Shown here: piece by piece, positions 44,969 to 53,938 of the stretch
Numbering within the stretch: the first letter of the stretch is position 1
Layout of the letters: the number at the start of each line of letters is the position of its first letter
Source: Nitrosopumilus ureiphilus
Lineage (GTDB): Archaea > Thermoproteota > Nitrososphaeria > Nitrososphaerales > Nitrosopumilaceae
DNA length: 64,000 bases
NCBI RefSeq assembly: GCF_013407185.1
Contig: NZ_CP026995.1
Location: 1,447,913-1,511,912 of the forward strand
Reading direction: 5' to 3'
The notes under the pieces: generated by a model
Database searches by the model: none
The model's input: only the letters and a program-made list of their open reading frames with translations
Told to the model about the DNA's origin: nothing
Position numbers and translations under genes: made by a program

Positions 44969-45195
44969 CTACAATCTTTGAAAACTGAACTTATAGCTAA
45001 CGTTTCTTAATTCAAAACCAAAGGTAAACAAAAAACAATTCACAGTCACAAAGTTAAAAAAAATATTTGGAAAAAAATTAGATGGTTTAATGGCTCTTAA
45101 TCGAGGATTGAATTTTTATTTTGTCCCTGTTGATATCTGAGTAACAATGTTCTATTTGGACAAACTGAGATAAAGCATGAAAAACAGCATCCAAA

Positions 45196-45828
45196 TTACC
45201 AAATGGGCTCATCAATCATTCTTAAACCATCAGTTGTTTCCTCAAAACCCATAATTTTTAGAGTTTGTGTAGATGTTGGAGAGTTTTTTTTCAAAATATT
45301 TTTTGCAAGATCCAGTCTATCTTTGGGCTTCAAGTGTTGCCCTATTTTGTACTTGCCATGAATAGTTTTGGGAATAACTTTGATTATGCTAACAGCATCT
45401 AAAACTCGCATATCAGATTCAATTGGATCATATTGTCCTTCGGGCTGGTATTTTTTCATCAGTCCATTGAGTGCAAGTGTTTTTTCGTCTCTATCAGACA
45501 CAAATATTCCAATTCCCTTTATTACAACACTGATGTATAGAGTATCTGCAAGCGACGCATTATGAGGATCCTCAAAATATGAGGGTAAAAATTCTAGTTC
45601 TCTGTCTGCTTCAAATCCAACCTTGTTATTTCTAGAAATATTATCTAATTTTTCACCCTTTACATGAGAATGCATGTAAACTGCATCATTTAGAAATACA
45701 AAATTCATTGGGATGATTTGAGGAAATCCATTTACATCGATACTGGATAGACGTCCCACATGTTCTTCATGTAAAAATTCTTTTATTTTCTCATATGATC
45801 TAATCTGAAGGATTCCAACTAGTCGCAT
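45196..45828 (-). CDS. Pyridoxamine 5'-phosphate oxidase-like FMN-binding protein (210 aa)
   Basis: The split-barrel FMN-binding fold is indicated by IKEFLHEEHVGRLSSIDVNG, FPQIIPMNFVFLNDAVYMHS, VKGEKLDNISRNNKVGFEAD and ISVVIKGIGIFV. Such proteins bind FMN, F420 or heme. The C-terminal 60 residues are charged. No neighbour clarifies the substrate. The ATG is a clear start, with a TATA-like AATAATATTATAAAT upstream. Confidence 0.8.
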   Translation of the reverse strand: MRLVGILQIRSYEKIKEFLHEEHVGRLSSIDVNGFPQIIPMNFVFLNDAVYMHSHVKGEKLDNISRNNKVGFEADRELEFLPSYFEDPHNASLADTLYISVVIKGIGIFVSDRDEKTLALNGLMKKYQPEGQYDPIESDMRVLDAVSIIKVIPKTIHGKYKIGQHLKPKDRLDLAKNILKKNSPTSTQTLKIMGFEETTDGLRMIDEPIW

Positions 45829-45905
45829 AAATTAATTAAAATAAATAATATTATAAATCCAGATCATAAAAAATGCCTAAAATACAAGATAGATGAAAAA
45901 TCATT

Positions 45906-46130
45906 ATGGATGATCCGTATCTTGATGAATTAAAAAATGATTTTAAGAATTATTCGGACCAATTAAAAAAATTAAAAAAGAAACTACTAAAGGCAAATTC
46001 CACAGAATCACAATCAAAAATTATCAGGCAAATTGATTCGATTGCAAACAAAATGGAAAATAATCAAAAACAATCAGTCAAAGTAACCAAATCTAGATTA
46101 AAGGAAATGAAGAGAAAATCAAAAAAGTAA
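45906..46130 (+). CDS. Small coiled-coil protein (74 aa)
   Basis: Lys-rich and helical throughout (NDFKNYSDQLKKLKKKLLKA, SKIIRQIDSIANKMENNQKQ), ending in a basic tail. No domain recognised. Its ATG lies about 75 bp from the divergent FMN-protein start. Confidence 0.6.
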   Translation: MDDPYLDELKNDFKNYSDQLKKLKKKLLKANSTESQSKIIRQIDSIANKMENNQKQSVKVTKSRLKEMKRKSKK

Positions 46131-46132
46131 TT

Positions 46133-46225
46133 CTACTCTTCTTTATCAAATTCTTTGGCCATTTTCTTAATTTCTAAAATTTTGCATTCCAGATTTGTGC
46201 ACTCATTTTTTGATTCAGCGCCCAT
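46133..46225 (-). CDS. Tentative small acidic protein (30 aa)
   Basis: MGAESKNECTNLECKILEIK continues KMAKEFDKEE. It contains a Cys-x4-Cys and a heptad-like helix. Stop is 2 bp from the convergent coiled-coil gene. The only support is a clean frame with reasonable composition. Confidence 0.4.
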   Translation of the reverse strand: MGAESKNECTNLECKILEIKKMAKEFDKEE

Positions 46226-46339
46226 AATACACCATTTAAAAAATAATCAAAAACAAGAAACATTCTAAAAATTGACTTTTTCCATTCATACTTTTCATTA
46301 ATGTAAATTGCTAAATTTAGGAGAAGGACACCAAAGTAG

Positions 46340-46759
46340 ATGAATGAAATTAATGAAGAGCATGAAAATGCTACTCAAAAAGTACTAAAACTCTTAGAAG
46401 AATGGGGTTCAGAGTCAAAATTCATCTGGTTTAGAGAAATACATAGAATTACAGATATTGACAAGGGTTTACTTCGAAATGTTCTCAACGAATTAAAAAA
46501 ATCAAAAGAAGTCAAAGACATGCATGGAACAAATAATAGAATATTTTTCTGCCTCAAAAAATACCATGTCAAATGCCGAGATGTGGAATTTAGATTCAAA
46601 GGAAAGGAGATCATGTTAAGGGACGGAAGCAAAACGAAAATTATTCAGGGTTCAACAAATGCAACAGAGCGTACACGAAAAAGATTGGAAAAACAGAAAA
46701 ACAAACGTAGAGCAAAGGCCTTTACAAAAGCCAAAAACAAAAGACCTCACAAATCATAA
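46340..46759 (+). CDS. Winged-helix protein with basic tail (139 aa)
   Basis: The N-terminal 75 residues form a winged helix (ATQKVLKLLEEWGSESKFIW, FREIHRITDIDKGLLRNVLN, ELKKSKEVKDMHGTNNRIFF). The last 40 residues are Lys/Arg-rich (ERTRKRLEKQKNKRRAKAFT), suited to nucleic-acid binding. Overlaps the convergent gene at 46754 by 6 bp. Confidence 0.6.
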   Translation: MNEINEEHENATQKVLKLLEEWGSESKFIWFREIHRITDIDKGLLRNVLNELKKSKEVKDMHGTNNRIFFCLKKYHVKCRDVEFRFKGKEIMLRDGSKTKIIQGSTNATERTRKRLEKQKNKRRAKAFTKAKNKRPHKS

Positions 46760-46984
46760 AGAATCTTCAGACTGTCTTCGTGAAAAATTAAATTCTGCAC
46801 GCTTGAGTTTTGCGGATTCAGCAACATCTTCAGTCATATCATACAAATTATAAAGTTCCATGTTTGGGATCAACTCGTCTTCCTGTTCATCATCCAAATC
46901 AAATTCTAGATTTGCCAAGATTTCGATATTTTCATCTAAAATATCAAGACATTTTTTAACTGATTCAGAAAGTTCGTCATCCAT
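46754..46984 (-). CDS. Small acidic protein (76 aa)
   Basis: Starts at ATG 46984 rather than the GTG one codon earlier. Strongly acidic helical sequence (ELSESVKKCLDILDENIEIL, EFDLDDEQEDELIPNMELYN), then a more basic end. No family recognised. Confidence 0.6.
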   Translation of the reverse strand: MDDELSESVKKCLDILDENIEILANLEFDLDDEQEDELIPNMELYNLYDMTEDVAESAKLKRAEFNFSRRQSEDSL

Positions 46985-47043
46985 CACACATCATTAAAAC
47001 AAGTAAAGTAAATTATTTTCTATATGTTATGGTATAGAATGCC

Positions 47044-48150
47044 TTATTGTTTGGCTTTTTCTCGAAGTGCAGGCATCACATGGCTTGCAAATTTATCAAT
47101 TGAGCCAAAGTAGTTCTTACCCCAGAATCTAATTACAAAGTGGTTAACACCAGCATCCATGAATCGCTCAAATGTCGGAATGATGTCTTCTGGAGTTCCA
47201 ACTGCAGTAGATGAACGTGCTACCTTGTCTGGGATTTTGGTAGCCGCTTCCCTCATTTTTACAATCCAGCTTTGATCAGACATTGAATATTCTGTAAAGT
47301 ATTTTACAAAATCAAAGCCTTCAATTTCTTTTAATCCGTGAACTCTCAAAACTTCTGGCTTGAATAAACTAACTTTTACTGCTTCTTTCATTTTTGCCCA
47401 AGATTCCTCTGCATCTTCAGAAAAGTATACATCAATATCTAAAGCCATTTGGAAGTTGTCTTTTTCTTCCTGAGTTCTGTCATGTTTATCCATTGACACT
47501 TCAATTTGTTTTTTATGATCCTCAAATAATTCAGGAGTGTAACCGATTGGCAACCATCCGTCACCGAGTTTTCCTGTCAATTCTAATGTTCTCTTACCAC
47601 CTGATGCCATGTAAGTTGGAGGACGTGGTTTTCTAATTGGTGGGGCTTGCAAACACGCACCTTTTAATTGATAATATTTTCCAGCATAATCAACAGTATT
47701 GTCCGGTGTAGAGTTATACAAAGTATGAATAACTTCAATTTGTTCTTCCCATTTTGAAACTGGTTTTTCAAATGGAATGCAAAACTCTTTTAAATTTTGA
47801 GCCTCACCTGCACCTATTCCAAGTATTGCCCTACCTTTTGAAACTCTATCAAGAGTAATTGCAGCTAGTGCTATATTAGATGGATGTCTTCTAATTGCAT
47901 CGGTAACACAAGTTCCCAACTCAACATTATTTGTAACAGCAGCTATTGCAGATAACATAACCCATGGATCTAACACAGTGGCATTTTTCCATTGTGGGAC
48001 ATTGGTATGATCCATGTAGAAAATAGAGTCATATCCAGTTTTATCAGCAAGCATACAAGCCGTTAAAATTTGGTCTTCAGTGTAACCAGCTCTTGCGACA
48101 TTTAATCCGTTTTGAATGCCAAATTTGAGTTTCTTTGAAGCCAAGTACAA
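47044..48150 (-). CDS. Luciferase-like F420/FMN-dependent oxidoreductase (368 aa)
   Basis: A TIM-barrel of the bacterial luciferase superfamily. Visible segments are KLKFGIQNGLNVARAGYTED, the GLGTCVTDAIRRHP-like stretch ELGTCVTDAIRRHPSNIALA, RVSKGRAILGIGAGEAQNLK and PPTYMASGGKRTLELTGKLG. It resembles methylene-tetrahydromethanopterin reductase and F420-dependent dehydrogenases, so F420 is the likely cofactor; substrate unknown. It starts with TTG (48148-48150); a second TTG two codons on is possible. It is followed in the same direction by nothing coupled. Confidence 0.85.
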   Translation of the reverse strand: MYLASKKLKFGIQNGLNVARAGYTEDQILTACMLADKTGYDSIFYMDHTNVPQWKNATVLDPWVMLSAIAAVTNNVELGTCVTDAIRRHPSNIALAAITLDRVSKGRAILGIGAGEAQNLKEFCIPFEKPVSKWEEQIEVIHTLYNSTPDNTVDYAGKYYQLKGACLQAPPIRKPRPPTYMASGGKRTLELTGKLGDGWLPIGYTPELFEDHKKQIEVSMDKHDRTQEEKDNFQMALDIDVYFSEDAEESWAKMKEAVKVSLFKPEVLRVHGLKEIEGFDFVKYFTEYSMSDQSWIVKMREAATKIPDKVARSSTAVGTPEDIIPTFERFMDAGVNHFVIRFWGKNYFGSIDKFASHVMPALREKAKQ

Positions 48151-48241
48151 TTACCTTAGAGTATTAGCATAAAAAGTTTCATCAAGCTGCCAATTTCGCA
48201 GTTTATCAAGAAAATAGAAAAAAGGTAAAAAAAGGAATTTT

Positions 48242-49186
48242 TTACAAATTACCTGCTTTGATGTCTTCAAGACATTTAATGACGTCGTCTTTAGATATTG
48301 GGACAGGGTTTGGATCCAAATGTCCTTTATCAGTCATTACAACATCTGCAGCTTCAGAAACATCGGCTTTGAGTTCTAATTTGTCAAAACCAAGTTTTTC
48401 CATAGCTTCTTTGAATCTATCATAGAAGATTGACTTGTTATGCTTGTGTGCAACTGTAGTACAAGATGACAAGGAATAACCATGTGGCACACCTTCATTT
48501 GAGAATACATAGGACAAAGCATGTCCAAGGGTTGTAGAGCAATTACCAAATCCCATTCCAGATAACATTGAACCGTATGGATAGTTTTCAGGTTTGTCAT
48601 TCATTATTGCATCATAGAGAATCTCAAATGCTTGTTTACACAGAGTTCTAGTCAAGTCATTACCGAGTTTGCTGTCATAGCCTTCAGTAGCTTGAGCACA
48701 TGCATCACAGACAGAATTTTTGATGACTTGCTCTGGAGTGCCATCCATAAAATATGAATCGACTACAGCCATGTCAGCTAAAAATCTATCTTCGTGTAAC
48801 AATTTCTTTTTTCCATCAAATTTTAGAACACAATAAGTTGTCATTTCAGCTCCAGTTCCAAAGGTTGTTGGAATTAAGATTTTTTCTTTTTTCATCTCAG
48901 GTGCAGCATATTTTACGACATCCATTGAACTTCCACCACCTAGTCCGATTAGGACAGATGGATCTTTGTCTTTGAATTGTGAAATCACAGTATTGACATC
49001 ATCAATTGATGGTTCAGGTTTCACTTGATCATACAAGAGGTAATCCTTGATTCCCATTTTTGCCAACCATTTATCAGAAAGTTCTGGTGGAACGGTTGTT
49101 ACAACTAGGGCATTTTTTGGATACTCTGTTTCACCAAGTGCGTTTTCTCCAAAGTTGATAACTTTTGGAATATGTACTGTGTGCAT
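48242..49186 (-). CDS. Iron-containing alcohol dehydrogenase, probable semialdehyde reductase (314 aa)
   Basis: Group III dehydrogenase: nucleotide-binding GGGSSMDVVKY, a metal-binding region with DACAQATEGYDSKLG (Asp), TTLGHALSYVFS (His) and GVPHGYSLSSCTTVAHKHN (His). In Nitrosopumilus, enzymes of this class reduce malonic or succinic semialdehyde in the 3-hydroxypropionate/4-hydroxybutyrate cycle. Which of the two, if either, cannot be told here. Slightly shorter than the usual 380 residues, as in thaumarchaeal forms. Monocistronic. Confidence 0.8.
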   Translation of the reverse strand: MHTVHIPKVINFGENALGETEYPKNALVVTTVPPELSDKWLAKMGIKDYLLYDQVKPEPSIDDVNTVISQFKDKDPSVLIGLGGGSSMDVVKYAAPEMKKEKILIPTTFGTGAEMTTYCVLKFDGKKKLLHEDRFLADMAVVDSYFMDGTPEQVIKNSVCDACAQATEGYDSKLGNDLTRTLCKQAFEILYDAIMNDKPENYPYGSMLSGMGFGNCSTTLGHALSYVFSNEGVPHGYSLSSCTTVAHKHNKSIFYDRFKEAMEKLGFDKLELKADVSEAADVVMTDKGHLDPNPVPISKDDVIKCLEDIKAGNL

Positions 49187-49424
49187 GAATCAAAGGTATC
49201 ATTGATTATTATTATATCTTGCAATCAAAAACATGCATTATACTTTGAAATTTCTCTGAAAAGATGACAAAGTAACTAAAATTCATGACAAATAGTCAGA
49301 TCAAAAAAAGGTTCGAATATTTTTTTCTGCCAAATATACCATTAAAATACCATACTTCGCACACCTAAAATGCATTTTATGTATCACAAAGTAATTGAAT
49401 TAACTATTTTTGTAGATATTGAGT

Positions 49425-49444
49425 GAATCCCAATAGATTTGAAC
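49425..49444 (-). promoter_or_regulatory. Copy 1 of the GTTCAAAC/GGATT inverted-repeat motif
   Basis: Reverse strand GTTCAAATCTATTGGGATTC, an imperfect dyad AATC-n4-GGATT. It lies just past the stop of the gene at 49460. No expressed gene clearly follows downstream. Confidence 0.5.
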
Positions 49445-49459
49445 TCTAGTTTTCATATT

Positions 49460-49907
49460 CTAATCCTCTATCGATATAAGATTGCCTTTAAAACACCAAT
49501 CAGACTGTATTTGATCCATCATGTCATCTATTCCTGCAACACCTGCATTATTCCCACTACAGCCAATCACATATGGTGATGGAATCCCCAATACGTTAAA
49601 CTGGATTTGTAGGTAAAATCTCCTATCCTCATCACCATATCTTGTCTTGACTGTTTTTTCTTCAACATACTTTACTTGACCACGTTCATGATCTAGGCTG
49701 ATTTCTGCATTGGGGTATTTTTCTAAAAATAATTGAACCTCGGGCAATTGTTCTGATCTAGAGGGGATTTCAAACGAATCAAGATCCTCCAAGATTTTGG
49801 ATTCATCCCACAATCCAAAGATGGATAATACAAAAAACCATAGAAGAAATCATGACAATTCCTGCAGTAATTATTGAAATTTTAAATAGCAAAATATTGT
49901 TTTTCAT
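49460..49907 (-). pseudogene. Small anchored protein gene with homopolymer frameshift
   Basis: ATG 49907 reads a signal-anchor MKNNILLFKISIITAGIVMI, then leaves frame in a run of six T (reverse strand, about 49836-49841). Removing one T joins VLSIFGLWDESKILEDLDSF and the rest (ends GNLISIED). The mature part is acidic with two Cys (VIGCSGN, SDWCFKG). One base from intact: decay, phase variation or sequencing error. Preceded by a motif copy 50 bp upstream and member of the local secreted-protein cluster. Confidence 0.6.
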
Positions 49908-49956
49908 TTTCTTTTTCTCAGATTCAGGCATTCATAAAACATTATATCTTATGTAC

Positions 49957-50007
49957 AAATCCCATACAGGTTTGAACTATGATATATGAATCCTAATAGG
50001 TTTGAAC
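49957..50007 (-). promoter_or_regulatory. Copies 2 and 3 of the GTTCAAAC/GGATT motif in tandem
   Basis: Reverse strand GTTCAAACCTATTAGGATTC (49988-50007) and GTTCAAACCTGTATGGGATT (49957-49977), 31 bp apart. The second is followed by an AT-rich stretch and TTTATGAATG, then ATG 49907, the same spacing as at the forward copies. Confidence 0.6.
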
Positions 50008-50429
50008 TTTACTTTTCATTTTCAAATCTAGTTTATTGTGAATTCCTTTTCTGCTAAAATTTGTCTCTTTAAAATAATTAGCACTTATGACAAATTTGTA
50101 TTTTCCACTCTCAAAAACTCTTATCTTTTCAGAAGTGTTAAACTTGAAATCATCCTCATATTCATAAACGTTAGTATTGGGATCATGATAACAATTTGTT
50201 CTTATTACCATCTCATCTATTTTCTTGTTTTCTTTTATTGGACCCTGTACACTGTGTACTAAAGTTACACAATCCATCCCCTCTGCTCTCAGATATGTTG
50301 AAAATATGTTGGTTCTTTTTCGGAATAATAGTCTTCAAGCCCAATTATTTCAGCATTATATATGTTGGAAGGTTCAGACAAGTTTTGTTCTCTGAAAAAA
50401 ATTTCCTTTCTTCTAATCCTTACTTGCAT
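49993..50429 (-). pseudogene. Hypothetical gene with one frameshift
   Basis: ATG 50429 reads MQVRIRRKEIFFREQNLSEP...LEDYYSEKEPTYFQHI and stops. The adjacent frame continues STYLRAEGMDCVTLVHSVQG... to 49993. Adding one T to the TTTT near 50305 joins them into about 145 residues. The start overlaps the upstream gene's stop by 10 bp. Product is beta-rich with two Cys. No signal peptide seen and no family recognised. Confidence 0.5.
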
Positions 50430-51220
50430 TTTTCAGAATCCACTACTTTTGCACAGGTAAATTTACTCTGTTGGATTAATTCTTTTTGAGATTTTGTTAG
50501 ACCATAAAATTCAGATGATTCTCCCCACCCCCTCTCAATTAATTTCTGTTTTGTTTCAGGTTTTACGCATGCAGGAGAGCCATCATGTTTTTGGATTAAA
50601 ACCAAGTTGTCTTGGCATTGTATTTCATTAATTGCAATTCCTGATTTGTATTGTTTTAATGGGGAATTGACATTGTTGGATTCAAACATATTATTCATGG
50701 AGTTTGTTTTATCATGTATCACTATTGTTTTTCCAGGACCCAAAAAACTCGGTCCTGATTCTTTCCACTGACGAGGATCTATGGAACTGGGATTTGTGGA
50801 GCTATGAATGTGATATGTCCCAGATTGTAAGGGGGTAAGTGTAATCTTAAAATTTACAATCTCATTTGGGCGTATAATGGTGCTGTTTGAAAAAGTTGAA
50901 TTCACGTTAAAATAAAGCGGGTTGGAAAGTAATTCAGAATAACCAGAAGATGAGCTGTCAGTATCATCATGTACATAGACATCAGGGAATATGTATATGT
51001 CATATGCAAAACGGTTTTGGATTTTACCAGTTATTGTAATGTTTTCTCCCACATGTGCCTCATCTGTTGAAAATGACTCAGATTGTATAAATGACGGGTA
51101 ATTAAGATTAGATATTGGGTGCCCATACACTTCAATAGATTGCTGTAATGGTAATACTGCAAGAATCAGAAATGCAACACATACAAGAAAAACAATATCA
51201 ATATTCACTTTGTAAACCAT
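50420..51220 (-). CDS. Secreted/anchored protein with C-terminal Cys-Pro...RGW domain (266 aa)
   Basis: The first ATG is at 51250, but ATG 51220 (MVYKVNIDIVFLVCVAFLIL) directly precedes the signal peptide and lies about 45 bp after a TATATAATATA box. A beta-sandwich-like domain follows (HVGENITITGKIQNRFAYDI, TLTPLQSGTYHIHSS). Residues near the C-terminus (LKQYKSGIAINEIQCQDNLV, LIQKHDGSPACVKPETKQKL, IERGWGE) form a small Cys-paired domain also present at 53161 and 54873. Function unknown; surface location inferred. Confidence 0.7.
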   Translation of the reverse strand: MVYKVNIDIVFLVCVAFLILAVLPLQQSIEVYGHPISNLNYPSFIQSESFSTDEAHVGENITITGKIQNRFAYDIYIFPDVYVHDDTDSSSSGYSELLSNPLYFNVNSTFSNSTIIRPNEIVNFKITLTPLQSGTYHIHSSTNPSSIDPRQWKESGPSFLGPGKTIVIHDKTNSMNNMFESNNVNSPLKQYKSGIAINEIQCQDNLVLIQKHDGSPACVKPETKQKLIERGWGESSEFYGLTKSQKELIQQSKFTCAKVVDSEKCK

Positions 51221-51318
51221 AATTGTTCTGATAATTGAGGATAACTGCAATGTATATTATATATTCTATATGTAGTGACAAATAAAAAAAGAGGAGATCA
51301 TCACATTACTGTATTTGG

Positions 51319-51731
51319 CTATACAATTGGAAATTGTGATGTAATGTATGTTTCAGCGTTTTCATGAATTGTTTTTGCGTTGTCAAATGATGTTCCTTTA
51401 CTGCCATCAGAATACTCAAATGAGTGACCGGTTCCTATTTCAGGAATTGTAGCCATTATGGTGTATCTCCGTTAGACAGTCCTTGTGCATCATGTATTGC
51501 GCCAAAGTTGTGTCCAATCTCATGGGCAAACAAGGTGTTACGAAAGTAACTTGAGTGATTAGGATCCTGTTCAGATAAGCCATATCCATTCTGTTTAGGA
51601 TTTGCTATTCCTAACTGGGCAGCTACACCAGATTCACCACTCAGAGATTTGCCACTAGCTAAATGTACAAGATGTCGTTGTCTTGTATCATCAACCCATC
51701 TGTTATACAGATCATTATACAACAAACCCAT
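51319..51731 (-). pseudogene. Truncated, frameshifted zinc metalloprotease (metzincin-type)
   Basis: The frame 51456-51731 contains HEIGHNFGAIHD, the HExxHxxGxxH zinc site of metzincins, preceded by NTLFA. After NGDTP the frame shifts near 51467 and continues YTIMATIPEIGTGHSFEYSD to 51321, supplying the downstream Met-turn (TIMA). The N-terminal prodomain and signal are missing. So this is a dead fragment of a secreted protease. It abuts the divergent HTH gene, which probably marks the deletion point. Confidence 0.7.
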
Positions 51732-51737
51732 CCAAAA

Positions 51738-52073
51738 ATGACAGAAATTATTCTTGAGATGCTAGGTGACAATGATTACAGAAAAATGTTAGACATGCTA
51801 ATTGACAAGTCAATGAAACCGCAAGAGATACTAAATGAAATCGACATCCCGCAAGCATCGGGGTATAGAAAGATTGAGGCACTAGTCAATGCAGGGTTGT
51901 TGGTAGAAGATGAAAAAATACAAGGAACCAGTGGAAGGCCTGCAGTGAAATTGACCACACTTTACCGCGGGCTGAATATGAATGTTGTAAAAAACAGAGT
52001 CACAATGCAAGTAAAGATTAGCAGAAGCATGCTGGAGAAGAGTACGATTTTAAGTACGTTGTATTCTGTGTGA
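51738..52073 (+). CDS. Helix-turn-helix transcriptional regulator (111 aa)
   Basis: The frame opens at 51663, but ATG 51738 starts the conserved part and avoids the protease fragment. The winged helix is LGDNDYRKMLDMLIDKSMKP, QEILNEIDIPQASGYRKIEA, LVNAGLLVEDEKIQGTSGRP: an ArsR/TrmB-like unit ending in a wing. The C-terminal helices may dimerise. Possible regulator of the local secreted-protein cluster. Confidence 0.7.
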   Translation: MTEIILEMLGDNDYRKMLDMLIDKSMKPQEILNEIDIPQASGYRKIEALVNAGLLVEDEKIQGTSGRPAVKLTTLYRGLNMNVVKNRVTMQVKISRSMLEKSTILSTLYSV

Positions 52074-52450
52074 TAAAATAAACTCGAGTCAAGTTGGCTT
52101 ATCTTATGGATCAGAGCAACCGCGTATCATCTTTGCCAATTTTATCTGCTCATCAGTAGGCTTTTGTGGAGTAAACACATCCTGATCAATTAGAGTGGAT
52201 TCCCATTCATCTGCAGGTTTTGTCTGCTGATCAAAAAAGACAGGCTCATACAACAGCTTGCAAGGCCGATAAGGGCTTTGTTGGATCTTGTAAAGGCAAA
52301 AGACGAACTTCTCAAGAAACTGTTGGAGTTAATCCAGAAGATAATGAAACTGTTAAAAGAAAAGCAAGAGTATGTTCCAAAACCAAACTGACCTCAAAAA
52401 AACATCCCACAACTAGATGATTTTGGATTTGTCAATTATACTATCAATTA
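52074..52450. other. Remnant region with three overlapping open frames
   Basis: A reverse frame ending at 52104 reads KPADEWESTLIDQDVFTPQK, PTDEQIKLAKMIRGCSDP. A forward frame ending near 52393 reads LIKKDRLIQQLARPIRALLD, LVKAKDELLKKLLELIQKIM. A second forward frame is 52220-52420 (66 aa, basic). None has a good start. They look like the 3' ends of two lost genes rather than one intact gene. Confidence 0.35.
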
Positions 52451-53038
52451 CTAGATAGTTTCAGACAACTTTTTGATGTGAGTGGTGTTATTTTTGAATG
52501 CCAAGTCCAGTGCTTTTTGCATTTCATTTTTGTATGCTTCAATGTTCTTTTGGTTTTTCCTCAGCACTATGCATTCTTTAATAATTGGTAGTTCTGTAAT
52601 ATGTTTTGTACCTAGTTCATAATTCACATGCATTCCATGCGGAGTACATGTTTTGTAGCCTCCGTTTTCTATTTTGCACATGAAATGAGTATCGTTATCT
52701 AGATCAAATAATTTGTTTGGATTTTGTTTGTTTTCGGTTATTTCATAACTATATGTGACTGATGCATTATTTCCGGCATTCATGTAATAATGCTGTTCTT
52801 GGTTTATCTGACATTTATTTATGCCATCTGTTTTCAAAATTGAAAATTCGGTTTGTGGTGGATTTGCTCCACAAGATGTTATGCGTCGTGATGCATAAAT
52901 AAAATCTATTCCTTCAGGACAACTATCCGATTGTGCTTGAGGTTCTGGTTCAGCATTATTTGTAAAACCAAATACGATGACTGTAAGAATTACAAAAAAT
53001 AGGATTATTGGGATTATGATTAGTAGTAAAGTTTTCAA
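52451..53038 (-). CDS. Membrane-anchored extracellular protein (195 aa)
   Basis: An N-terminal signal-anchor (LLLIIIPIILFFVILTVIVFGF) precedes an Asn/Cys-rich extracellular region with six Cys (DSCPEGID, TSCGANPP, NKCQINQ, FMCKIEN, KTCTPHG, IKECIVL), suggesting disulphide bonds. No family recognised. Divergent from 53161; the motif copy at 53090 lies between them. Confidence 0.65.
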   Translation of the reverse strand: MKTLLLIIIPIILFFVILTVIVFGFTNNAEPEPQAQSDSCPEGIDFIYASRRITSCGANPPQTEFSILKTDGINKCQINQEQHYYMNAGNNASVTYSYEITENKQNPNKLFDLDNDTHFMCKIENGGYKTCTPHGMHVNYELGTKHITELPIIKECIVLRKNQKNIEAYKNEMQKALDLAFKNNTTHIKKLSETI

Positions 53039-53089
53039 TTTACAATTTTTTCTATTGATATGTCTTCATAAATAATACTATTTTATCAA

Positions 53090-53110
53090 GTTCAAACCTG
53101 TATGGATTTG
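53090..53110 (+). promoter_or_regulatory. Copy 4 of the GTTCAAAC/GGATT motif
   Basis: GTTCAAACCTGTATGGATTT, followed 15-20 bp later by TAGAACACTTTATGAAC and then ATG 53161 about 50 bp downstream of the motif. The same arrangement appears at 54812 and 55895. Confidence 0.65.
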
Positions 53111-53160
53111 CTACAATAGATTAGAACACTTTATGAACTTCCCATTACTCGATTAGTTGT

Positions 53161-53709
53161 ATGATGAAGTTTTCTGTGGTTTTCTTGTTTCTAATGGGGT
53201 TCCTGACATCAACTGCATTTGCAGAAATATCGCCTAGAGAACAAATTGACAATAACGTTAAGCCTTTTGCTGTAGTCTGCAATGATGAATTAGTCCAAAT
53301 TTTCAAAGTCACAAGTGGTTTTGCAGTGTGTGTATTTCCAAATTCTGCTGAGAAGTTAATTGAAAGGGGGTGGGCTACATACTATGCAACAAGAGCTTAT
53401 ATGGATGATGGAAAAATTGTATCAAATTCAATACATCATTGGCAACAGATAATAAAATTTGAATTGCAAAGACAAAACATTGAATATGCAGAACCTAAAG
53501 GTTATGAAAATCACAGGATAACAGATGATCAGTCATTAACTCCATTCAAATTATGTGCTACATTAATTGATAAAGACGGCAACAGGTTTTATCCAAACTT
53601 TGTTGTAACTGATTATGATCCAATAATAACTGAAAAAGTAGTATTTAGCAAAATACATCCTAATGATTGTACGAAGGAATTTTATTCTTTAGGAGAAAAA
53701 GAAAATTAA
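53161..53709 (+). CDS. Secreted small protein with Cys...RGW domain (182 aa)
   Basis: A signal peptide (KFSVVFLFLMGFLTSTAFA) is followed by a domain (AVVCNDELVQIFKVTSGFAV, CVFPNSAEKLIERGWATYYA) homologous in pattern to the C-terminal domains at 50420 and 54873. Two further Cys lie near the C-terminus. Preceded by motif copy 4 and followed by copy 5. Function unknown; likely cell-surface. Confidence 0.7.
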   Translation: MMKFSVVFLFLMGFLTSTAFAEISPREQIDNNVKPFAVVCNDELVQIFKVTSGFAVCVFPNSAEKLIERGWATYYATRAYMDDGKIVSNSIHHWQQIIKFELQRQNIEYAEPKGYENHRITDDQSLTPFKLCATLIDKDGNRFYPNFVVTDYDPIITEKVVFSKIHPNDCTKEFYSLGEKEN

Positions 53710-53716
53710 AACTAGA

Positions 53717-53764
53717 GTTCAAACCCATCACGGTCCACTAAACCAATCCTATTGGGATTTGAAC
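53717..53764 (+). promoter_or_regulatory. Copy 5 (rearranged) of the GTTCAAAC/GGATT motif
   Basis: GTTCAAACCC at 53717 is followed by CCAATCCTATTGGGATTTGA at 53742-53761, the dyad AATCC-n4-GGATT with GAAC at its end. It lies upstream of the zinc-ribbon gene at 53813. Confidence 0.5.
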
Positions 53765-53812
53765 CATTAGCGGAATTATTTATGAATGTGGTAGGCGGCT
53801 GATAATTAGATA

Positions 53813-53935
53813 ATGAAATGCAAAGTTTGCAGTTCAGAAGACTTTGAATTTATCTCCGAAGAAAGAATAGAAGAGCCAGGCGAATATACTTCAGACACAG
53901 GATATTACAAATGCAAAAGATGTGGCACAAAATGA
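53813..53935 (+). CDS. Zinc-ribbon miniprotein (40 aa)
   Basis: MKCKVCSSEDFEFISEERIE... ends GYYKCKRCGTK. Two Cys-x2-Cys pairs 34 residues apart form a complete zinc ribbon. Stop is 3 bp from the convergent gene at 53939. Probably binds nucleic acid or acts as an adaptor. Confidence 0.75.
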   Translation: MKCKVCSSEDFEFISEERIEEPGEYTSDTGYYKCKRCGTK

Positions 53936-53938
53936 GAA

